Shown: positions 1 to 5,022 of the stretch, in pieces | Layout: each line of letters opens with the position of its first letter | Numbering within the stretch: the stretch's first letter is position 1 | Source: a bacterium | GTDB lineage: Bacteria; Actinomycetota; Acidimicrobiia; Acidimicrobiales; Bin134 | Direction: 5' to 3' | Assembly (NCBI GenBank): GCA_028820035.1 | Contig: JAPPKI010000125.1 | Span: 1-6,111, forward strand | DNA: 6,111 nt | Notes under the pieces: model-generated | Told to the model about the DNA's origin: nothing | Databases searched by the model: none | Seen by the model: only the letters and a program-made list of their open reading frames with translations | Program-made: the position numbers and the translations under genes

Positions 1-1
1 C

Positions 2-1909
2 GACCCGGTGGTCAATTACGAGACCGCGGCCGAATCCGACGACCTCGTCCATACCGAGTTGGGCAGCAACCTGGCCCACGACCTGCCCGTGCCCAACCCG
101 GCCCAGCAGGAGGCCTTCGAAAACGCGGCCCACATCATCACCGAAACCTGGCACCAGCACCGCCAAACCAACGTCCCCATGGAAACCCGGGGCATCGTGG
201 CCTCCTGGCAGCCCCACGCCGGGGTGATGGAGGTGTGGGCCTCCACCCAGAGCCCTCACGAGATGCAGCTTGTGGGCGCCCGGGTGCTGGGCATCGGCGA
301 GCACAAGATCGTGGTCCACTTTGGCGATGTGGGCGGCGGATTCGGCCAGAAGATGTTCTTGGGCCGCGAAGACATGGCGGTGTTGGTGGCCGCCAAGCTC
401 CTGGCCAGCCCGGTGAAGTGGATCGAGGACCGGCGGGAGAACCTTTTGGCCTCCAACCACGCCCGCATCGAGCAGATGACGGTCACCATGGCGGTGGACG
501 AGAACGGCAATTTCTTGGCCGCCGACTTAGACCAACTGGAAGACGACGGCGCCTATCCCTTGGGCGGCCCGGCCACTCCCGGCGCCATGGCCACCATGCT
601 CTATCCCGGCCCGTATCGGATGGGACCGGTGAGCTGGCGGGCCCGCACGGTCTACACCAACACCTGTGGCCGGGGGGCCTATCGAGGCCCGTGGCAGATG
701 GAGAGCGTGGCCCGAGAGCAGATGATCGACCGGGTGGCCCGGGAGATCGGCATGGACCCCCTTGAGCTGCGCCGCCAAAACGTGCTGAAGCCCGAAGACC
801 TGCCCTATCAGGTGTCCACCGGGCTGTTCTTCGAGACCACCATTTCCCCGGAGCAGACCCTGGAGCAGGCCGCCGAGATGATCGGATACGACGATTTCCG
901 GGCCGAGCAGGCCAAGGCCCGCACCGAAGGCCGCTATCTGGGCCTGGGCATGGCCTTGTACATAGAGCCCACGTCGATGGGCATGGGGCCGCTGGGCACC
1001 GAGTCGGCCATGTTGCGAGTAGAAGTAGACGGTCACGTCAACGTGTTCATGGGTACTGGCTCGCACGGCCAGAGCCTGGAGACCACCATCGCCCAGTTGG
1101 TGGCCGACGAGCTCGGGGTTCGCCCCGAAGACGTCACCCTGCACCAGGGCCACGGCTCCGGCTACGGGTTCGGCACCGGCGGCAGCCGCTCGGCGGTCAT
1201 CGCCGGCAGCGCGGCCCGGGCCGCGGCCTCGGGCGTGCGAGACAAGGTGGTGGCTATCGCCGCCCACCTGATGGAGGCCTCGGCCGACGACCTGGAGGTG
1301 GCCGACGGGGTGATCTCGGTCAAGGGCACACCGGCGGCGTCGATGACGATGGCCCAGGTGGCGGCCACCGCCTACCAGAACTCCGATGCGCTGCCCCCCG
1401 GCACCGAGGCTGGCCTCGAGCACACCGCCCGCTACAAGGCACCGCCCTCCACCCACTCCAACGCCTGCCACATCTGCACCTGCGAGCTCGATCCGGGCAC
1501 CGGCAAGATCACGCTTTTGCGCTACGTGGTGAGCGAGGACTGCGGGGTGCTGATCAACCCGATGGTGGTCGACGGCCAGATCGCCGGAGGAGTGGTGCAG
1601 GGCATCGGCGGGGTGCTGTATGAGCACTGCGTGTACGACGAGAGCGGCAATCCGCTGGCGTCCACCTTCCTCGACTACCTGGTGCCCACCGCGGCCGAAG
1701 TCCCCGAGCTGGAATGCGGCCACGTGGTGGTGCCCTCCGACACCCCCGGCGGGCACAAGGGAACCGGAGAAGGCGGGGCCATCGGAGCGCCCCCCGCCGT
1801 GTTCAACGCGGTGGCCGACGCCCTGGCCCCCTTTGGGGTGTATCCCAACCGCCAGCCCCTCGATCCCAACGCGGTGCTGAGCCTGATCGCCTCGGCTTCC
1901 GATTCCTAG
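2..1909 (+). CDS. Xanthine dehydrogenase / CoxL-family molybdopterin-binding subunit, 5' partial
   Basis: This is the large (molybdenum cofactor) subunit of a molybdenum hydroxylase; family members add a water-derived oxygen to carbon centres such as aldehydes, N-heterocycles or acyl-CoA thioesters, or oxidise CO. The frame is open from the window edge, so the gene starts outside; 635 residues are present and family members are usually about 750-800, so roughly the first 150 are missing. Counting from the GTG at position 8, visible landmarks are GGGFGQK (109-115) followed by PVKWIEDRREN, the active-site loop AYRGPWQ (224-230), GTGSHGQ (349-355), and GTGEGGAIG (585-593), whose Glu588 corresponds to the catalytic base of the family. 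The loop is neither the AYxCSFR of true aerobic CO dehydrogenase nor AYRGAGR of form II, so a CO dehydrogenase name is not justified. Partner FAD and 2Fe-2S subunits are not in the window and may lie upstream. Family call is secure; substrate unknown. Confidence 0.93.
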   Translation, partial: DPVVNYETAAESDDLVHTELGSNLAHDLPVPNPAQQEAFENAAHIITETWHQHRQTNVPMETRGIVASWQPHAGVMEVWASTQSPHEMQLVGARVLGIGEHKIVVHFGDVGGGFGQKMFLGREDMAVLVAAKLLASPVKWIEDRRENLLASNHARIEQMTVTMAVDENGNFLAADLDQLEDDGAYPLGGPATPGAMATMLYPGPYRMGPVSWRARTVYTNTCGRGAYRGPWQMESVAREQMIDRVAREIGMDPLELRRQNVLKPEDLPYQVSTGLFFETTISPEQTLEQAAEMIGYDDFRAEQAKARTEGRYLGLGMALYIEPTSMGMGPLGTESAMLRVEVDGHVNVFMGTGSHGQSLETTIAQLVADELGVRPEDVTLHQGHGSGYGFGTGGSRSAVIAGSAARAAASGVRDKVVAIAAHLMEASADDLEVADGVISVKGTPAASMTMAQVAATAYQNSDALPPGTEAGLEHTARYKAPPSTHSNACHICTCELDPGTGKITLLRYVVSEDCGVLINPMVVDGQIAGGVVQGIGGVLYEHCVYDESGNPLASTFLDYLVPTAAEVPELECGHVVVPSDTPGGHKGTGEGGAIGAPPAVFNAVADALAPFGVYPNRQPLDPNAVLSLIASASDS

Positions 1910-1912
1910 GAG
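1908..1912 (+). promoter_or_regulatory. Ribosome binding site AGGAG for the luciferase-like gene
   Basis: AGGAG overlaps the TAG stop codon of the upstream hydroxylase subunit and lies 10 bases before the ATG at 1923. It fixes that start and supports translation from a shared transcript with the upstream gene. Confidence 0.75.
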
Positions 1913-1922
1913 TGTCCAACCA

Positions 1923-3032
1923 ATGAGGTTCGCCCTGTTCTATGAGATCCCCGTGCCCCGCCCGTGGGACGAAGACAGCGAGCGCCGCGCCTACGCCGAG
2001 GTGCTGGAGCAGGCCATCCTGGCCGACAAGCTTGGCTTCGACAGTGTATGGACGGTGGAGCACCACTTCTTGGAGGAGTACTCCCACTGCTCCAATCCCG
2101 AGGTGCTCTACGGCGCCATCGCGGCCCGCACCGAGAACATCCGCATCGGCTACGGGGTGCGGCTCGCTCCCCAGCCCTACAACCATCCGGTGCGCTCTGC
2201 TGAATCGGCCGCCACCCTGGATGTGATCAGCGGCGGCCGAGTGGAGTTTGGCACCGGCCGCTCCAACAGCCGGGCCGAGCTGGAGGGCTTCGGCATCGAC
2301 CCCAACGAGACCCGGGCCATGTGGACCGAGGCCGTGGAGCACATCGCCGGCTGCTGGATGAACGATGAGCACAGCTTCGAGGGCGAGTACTGGTCGATGC
2401 CCCGGCGCCGGGTGATCCCCAAGCCCCTCCAGAAGCCGTGCCCGCCCATGTGGGCTGCGGCGGGCAGCGACGAAACCCACCACATCGTGGGCTCCATGGG
2501 CATGGGGCTGCTGTCGTTCAGCGTGTTCGTGCCCATGCCCGATCTGAAGAACAAGATCGACATCTACCGCAGTGCCATCGCCCACTGCGCCAACCCGGTG
2601 GGCGGGCGCATCAACAACCGGGTGGCCAGCTTCACCATGGTGCACTGCGCGCCCACCACCGAAGAGGCCTACGAGGTAGGGCGCCAGTCGTTCGAGTGGT
2701 ACCCCATCGCCGGATTGCAGCTCTCGGCCTCGATGCCCGCCTGGCAGGCCGACCGCAACCTGGAGTTCAACGACTTCCAATACCTCGGCGCGATCACCGA
2801 ATTGCTCGACAGCGGCATGGCCGAGCAGGCCATGAACCTGGAGGGGCTGGTGGATATGGGCACCGCGCTGATCGGCGACCCCGACCAGGTGATCCGCCTG
2901 GCCAAGGGCTATGAGGAGATCGGCACCGACCTGCTGTTCTGCGCGGTGCAGCCCTACAACATCCCCCACGACAAAGTCATGGCCTCCATCGAGCTCCTCG
3001 GCCGCCACGTTTTGCCGGCGTTCGACCATTAG
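1923..3032 (+). CDS. Luciferase-like (LLM class) flavin-dependent oxidoreductase
   Basis: This is a 369-residue enzyme of the bacterial luciferase superfamily: TIM-barrel proteins that use reduced FMN (or F420 in some actinobacterial branches) for monooxygenation or hydride transfer. The N-terminus MRFALFYEIP is the first barrel strand. WTVEHHF (43-49) is the characteristic His-rich segment after helix 1, APQPYNHPVR (82-91) follows strand 3, and DVISGGRVEFGTGRS (100-114) is the family segment before the cofactor-binding loop. VIPKPLQKPCPPMWAAAGS (164-182) is the usual substrate/flavin-side strand. Length is normal and no break is seen. The ATG is chosen because AGGAG precedes it by 10 bases and the N-terminus aligns with the family. 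It begins 13 bases after the hydroxylase stop, so co-transcription is likely and a joint catabolic role plausible. FMN versus F420 and the substrate cannot be decided from sequence. Confidence 0.93.
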   Translation: MRFALFYEIPVPRPWDEDSERRAYAEVLEQAILADKLGFDSVWTVEHHFLEEYSHCSNPEVLYGAIAARTENIRIGYGVRLAPQPYNHPVRSAESAATLDVISGGRVEFGTGRSNSRAELEGFGIDPNETRAMWTEAVEHIAGCWMNDEHSFEGEYWSMPRRRVIPKPLQKPCPPMWAAAGSDETHHIVGSMGMGLLSFSVFVPMPDLKNKIDIYRSAIAHCANPVGGRINNRVASFTMVHCAPTTEEAYEVGRQSFEWYPIAGLQLSASMPAWQADRNLEFNDFQYLGAITELLDSGMAEQAMNLEGLVDMGTALIGDPDQVIRLAKGYEEIGTDLLFCAVQPYNIPHDKVMASIELLGRHVLPAFDH

Positions 3033-3102
3033 CTCTTCGCCACCCGCCTCGGGACCGGGAACCGCCGGTGCCCCTACGTCCAAGGCCGGAACGGGCCTGG
3101 GG

Positions 3103-3933
3103 ATGTGGGCGGCGGCCACCGGCATCTTCTTGTTCAGCTGGGGCCCGGTCTTCGTCCGCGACAACGACTTCGGAGCCCTGCCGTTCGCCTTCTGGCGGCT
3201 GATTGGAGCGGCAGCCTGGGCGGTGGCCGCCCTCCACCTGCGGGGAGGCCGTCTCGACCGCCGGGTGCTGCGCCACTCGTTGGCCGGCGGACTTGTCTTC
3301 ACCGTCAACGGGGCCACGTTCTTCACCGCCATCAAGACCACTTCGGTGGCCAACGCCATGGTTATCGGCGCAACCGCCCCCGTCTTCTTGCTGTGGGCGG
3401 CCAGCCGGATCTTCAAGGAGCGGATCAGCACCCGAGTGATCGTGGCCACTCCGGTGGCCATCGCCGGGATGGTGATGATGCTGCTGGGTCGCTCGGATAG
3501 CAGCGGAGGCGGATCGCTGACCGGAGATGTGCTGGCGGTGGTAGCGGTGCTCGCCTTCGCCGGCTACCTGGTGGCTTCCCGCATCGCCCGCAATCACTTG
3601 ACCGCGCTGGAATACCAGGCGGGCTGGTCCACCATCGCCGCCGCCCTCATGCTGCCGATCGCGCTGTTGTCGTTTGACCCCCTGGTGATAAGCGACGCCT
3701 GGAGCTGGGGAGTGGCCGCCACCATGGCGGTGACTGCCGGACTAGCCCACCTGATGGTCAACTACAGCCACCGGTTCGTGTCGTTGCGCACCATCTCGCT
3801 GTTGAACATGACAGCCCCGGGCCTGGCCGTGATGTGGGCCTGGTTCTTGTTCGACGAGCAGCTCGGCGGATTGCAATGGTTGGGGGTCCCCCTGGTGGCG
3901 ATTTCGGTGCTCGCCGTCGTATTGGATGAGTGA
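3103..3933 (+). CDS. DMT-superfamily (EamA-type) transporter, ten predicted membrane helices
   Basis: This is a 276-residue integral membrane protein of the drug/metabolite transporter superfamily, whose members export or import small metabolites across the inner membrane. Two EamA-like halves can be read. Hydrophobic segments lie near residues 2-17, 25-45, 58-75, 83-101 and 110-128, then 141-159, 172-190, 199-219, 228-250 and 254-273. Typical signatures are the FAFWRLIGAA segment after helix 1, FFTAIKTTSVANAMVIGATAPVFLLWAA (helix 4 region, 73-100) and its second-half counterpart near 223-250, with APGLAVMWAWFLFDEQ. ATG 3103 is chosen because it puts helix 1 at the N-terminus, as in the family; no ATG or GTG lies in frame between it and an ATG at 2911, which would overlap the upstream gene by 122 bases. 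No strong Shine-Dalgarno is seen. It follows the luciferase-like gene by 70 bases and is probably in the same unit. Substrate and direction unknown. Confidence 0.88.
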   Translation: MWAAATGIFLFSWGPVFVRDNDFGALPFAFWRLIGAAAWAVAALHLRGGRLDRRVLRHSLAGGLVFTVNGATFFTAIKTTSVANAMVIGATAPVFLLWAASRIFKERISTRVIVATPVAIAGMVMMLLGRSDSSGGGSLTGDVLAVVAVLAFAGYLVASRIARNHLTALEYQAGWSTIAAALMLPIALLSFDPLVISDAWSWGVAATMAVTAGLAHLMVNYSHRFVSLRTISLLNMTAPGLAVMWAWFLFDEQLGGLQWLGVPLVAISVLAVVLDE

Positions 3934-3951
3934 GCCAGCTTGTGGGCAGGG

Positions 3952-3957
3952 TAAAAT
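3952..3957 (+). promoter_or_regulatory. Probable -10 box (TAAAAT) of the tRNA-Asn promoter
   Basis: TAAAAT differs from the TATAAT consensus at one base and sits 10 bases before the mature tRNA-Asn 5' end, in the 34-base gap after the transporter stop. It stands out as an A/T run in GC-rich DNA. I see no convincing -35 at a 16-18 base spacing. It implies that the tRNAs are transcribed from their own start, with a leader of only a few bases. Confidence 0.5.
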
Positions 3958-3967
3958 CACAGGCTGA

Positions 3968-4043
3968 TCCGGGGTAGCTCAACCGGCAGAGCAAGCGGCT
4001 GTTAACCGCTAGGTTGTGAGTTCGAGTCTCACCCCCGGAGCCA
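3968..4043 (+). tRNA. tRNA-Asn (anticodon GTT), CCA encoded
   Basis: A complete cloverleaf can be folded by hand. The acceptor stem is TCCGGGG (3968-3974) with CCCCGGA (4033-4039), all seven pairs Watson-Crick. The D stem is GCTC/GAGC (3977-3980 with 3989-3992), and the anticodon stem is AGCGG/CCGCT with loop CTGTTAA and anticodon GTT at 4001-4003. The variable region has five bases, and the T stem GTGAG/CTCAC closes the loop TTCGAGT. The discriminator is G4040, followed by a genomic CCA (4041-4043). It decodes the asparagine codons AAC and AAU. Confidence 0.97.
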
Positions 4044-4085
4044 AACCAGTACCAGTGCGGGAGGTCGGCCCAATAGGCTGTCGGC

Positions 4086-4158
4086 GGGCCCGTAGCTCAG
4101 TGGTCAGAGCAGGCGACTCATAATCGCTCGGTCGCGGGTTCGATCCCCGCCGGGCCCA
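4086..4158 (+). tRNA. CAT-anticodon tRNA, probably tRNA-Ile2 (lysidine type) rather than tRNA-Met
   Basis: The cloverleaf is complete. The acceptor stem GGGCCCG (4086-4092) pairs with CGGGCCC (4151-4157). The D stem is GCTC/GAGC, the anticodon stem GGCGA/TCGCT (one G-T pair) with loop CTCATAA and anticodon CAT at 4119-4121, and the T stem GCGGG/CCCGC has loop TTCGATC. The discriminator is A4158, and CCA is not encoded. The first acceptor pair is G-C and the anticodon stem lacks the three G-C pairs of initiators, so it is not tRNA-fMet. From memory, the D arm, anticodon arm and variable region (about 4094-4134) match E. coli tRNA-Ile2 almost base for base, and the acceptor has the C4-G69 and C5-G68 pairs reported to favour the lysidine synthase TilS. 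I therefore infer an isoleucine tRNA that reads AUA after C34 is converted to lysidine; elongator Met is the alternative. The gene overlaps the 3' end of the convergent PAP2 gene by 41 bases. Confidence 0.9.
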
Positions 4159-4924
4159 CTTCTTCTTCCTCGGCGTCCTCTTCCTGCCAGCGGCGGGTGA
4201 GCCAGCCCAGGCGGTGGGCCACGTACAGCCCGATCATGGCCAGCGCAACGCCCACGAAGCCGTCGATCACCCAGTGGTTGCCAGTGAGCACCACCGCCAC
4301 CGCCATCAGCAGCGGCGAGGCCACTGCGAAGATCCGCACCGGGATTGACCGCACAGTGCGGAACAGCACCACGCAGGCCAGCACGTTCCATCCCACATGG
4401 AAACTGGGCAAAGCGGCGTACTTGTTCACCACCGACGGAGGCTGGAGGTACTTGTATGAGGTGGACAACTCGGTGACCGTGTCGGTGAACCCGTCGAAGA
4501 AGCGGGGTGGGGCTACCGGGAAGAAGGCGAAGAACACCAGGCCCAGCGCGCCGGAGATGATCATGGCATTGCGCATCAGGGTGTAGCGGCGCCGGTTGTA
4601 GTGGTACAGCACCAGCAGCGCTCCGATGATCACCGGCCAGTGGAGCCAGATGTACACCCAGTTGAAGAATGTCACCGCCCAGTGGTAGTCGAGGATTGCA
4701 CTCTGCGACCAAGCCTCGAAGTCCAGGCCCAGGGTGGACTCGAAGGTCAGCAGGTCGTAGGCGTTCTTGAATGCCGCAACCTCGGCCCCTTTGGTGATCA
4801 TCCGCACCCCGAAGTAGATGAGCGCGGCCACTGTCACAATCAGTACTTGACCAGGGAAATTGCGCCAGCTCCGCGCGTTGCCGGCGATTTCCGGCGCGAC
4901 GATGATCTTGAGCTTACGAACCAT
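4118..4924 (-). CDS. PAP2-family (PAP2_3 / Aur1-like) membrane phosphatase or phosphotransferase
   Basis: This is a 268-residue polytopic membrane protein of the type-2 phosphatidic acid phosphatase superfamily, whose members dephosphorylate lipid phosphates or transfer lipid phosphate headgroups at the membrane face. Visible elements are FPVAPPR (135-141), typical of the PAP2_3 (inositol phosphorylceramide synthase-like) branch; ALPSFHVGW (171-179), the PSxH catalytic motif with His176; and GNHWVIDGFVG (215-225), the third motif with His217 and Asp221. Helices fall near 24-42, 88-107, 119-137, 178-190, 196-214 and 219-237. ATG 4924 is the only plausible start; a weak AAGGTG ends two bases before it. 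The C-terminus is odd: an acidic run (EEDAEEEE, 248-255) is followed by GPAGIEPATERL, which is simply the antisense of the CAT tRNA, and the stop codon overlaps that tRNA's anticodon. The folded domain is complete before this tail. Substrate is unknown; the nearby inositol phosphatase-like gene is only suggestive. Confidence 0.88.
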   Translation of the reverse strand: MVRKLKIIVAPEIAGNARSWRNFPGQVLIVTVAALIYFGVRMITKGAEVAAFKNAYDLLTFESTLGLDFEAWSQSAILDYHWAVTFFNWVYIWLHWPVIIGALLVLYHYNRRRYTLMRNAMIISGALGLVFFAFFPVAPPRFFDGFTDTVTELSTSYKYLQPPSVVNKYAALPSFHVGWNVLACVVLFRTVRSIPVRIFAVASPLLMAVAVVLTGNHWVIDGFVGVALAMIGLYVAHRLGWLTRRWQEEDAEEEEVGPAGIEPATERL

Positions 4925-4935
4925 GGCACCTTAAT

Positions 4936-4954
4936 GTTACCGATTCGTTACCGA
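4936..4954. repeat. Tandem direct repeat GTTACCGA x2, period 11, upstream of the PAP2 gene
   Basis: On the + strand GTTACCGA occurs at 4936-4943 and again, identical, at 4947-4954. The 11-base period is about one helical turn, so a dimeric regulator could bind both copies on one face. The first copy is 11 bases upstream of the minus-strand PAP2 start and overlaps a possible -10 (TAACAT on the minus strand, 4939-4934). This placement is typical of an operator. The spacing resembles the 11-bp direct repeats of actinobacterial PhoP boxes, but the bases match the GTTCACC unit only partly, so that link is a guess. Confidence 0.5.
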
Positions 4955-4973
4955 GATTTTCCACCGGTTCACT

Positions 4974-4988
4974 CGATGGGTTCCATCG
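4974..4988. repeat. Perfect dyad CGATGG-GTT-CCATCG in the unknown gene/PAP2 gap
   Basis: The dyad has six-base arms around a three-base centre. It lies 34 bases beyond the stop of the 190-residue gene on the minus strand and directly abuts a second palindrome. No T-run follows on either strand, so it is not a classical Rho-independent terminator. It could be a weak hairpin terminator of the U-less kind or part of a regulatory site. Confidence 0.4.
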
Positions 4989-4998
4989 CTGCCGGCAG
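4989..4998. repeat. Perfect 10-bp palindrome CTGCCGGCAG
   Basis: This is a gapless palindrome immediately next to the 4974-4988 dyad and 24 bases beyond the stop of the upstream minus-strand gene. In GC-rich DNA a single 10-bp palindrome can arise by chance. Its abutment to another perfect dyad in a short intergenic gap is what makes it worth recording. Confidence 0.3.
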
Positions 4999-5022
4999 AA
5001 GCGTGAGTGCCCTGAGATACGC

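Noticed and set aside
527..1756. A 409-codon minus-strand open frame
   Set aside because: It is antisense to the hydroxylase subunit. The product is His/Gly-rich with no recognisable fold, a typical high-GC shadow.
2911..3102. Upstream ATG at 2911 as the transporter start
   Set aside because: It would overlap the luciferase-like gene by 122 bases, and the added residues (Ser/Thr/Cys/Arg-rich) are the shadow of that gene's C-terminus rather than a transporter N-terminus.
1803..3461. A 552-codon open frame on the minus strand
   Set aside because: It lies opposite the luciferase-like gene and parts of both neighbours, which have clear family motifs. Its translation is low-complexity (His/Gly/Ala/Val-rich), as expected for the antisense of GC-rich codons.
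4045..4056. Tandem ACCAGTACCAGT between the tRNAs
   Set aside because: It is only two six-base units in a short spacer, with no second copy or relation to a promoter or attachment site. It is too small to claim anything.
4118..4156. GPAGIEPATERL as a conserved functional C-terminal motif
   Set aside because: It is the antisense translation of the tRNA T arm, variable loop and anticodon arm, so its recurrence in databases reflects tRNA conservation, not protein function.
4086..4158. Initiator tRNA-fMet or plain tRNA-Met for the CAT tRNA
   Set aside because: The first acceptor pair is G-C rather than the C/A mismatch of initiators, and the anticodon stem lacks three G-C pairs. The core matches tRNA-Ile2 better than elongator Met, although the latter is not fully excluded.
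3968..4158. tRNA genes as an integration site for a mobile element
   Set aside because: No integrase gene and no direct repeat of a tRNA 3' end was seen elsewhere in the window. The flanking genes look like core chromosome.
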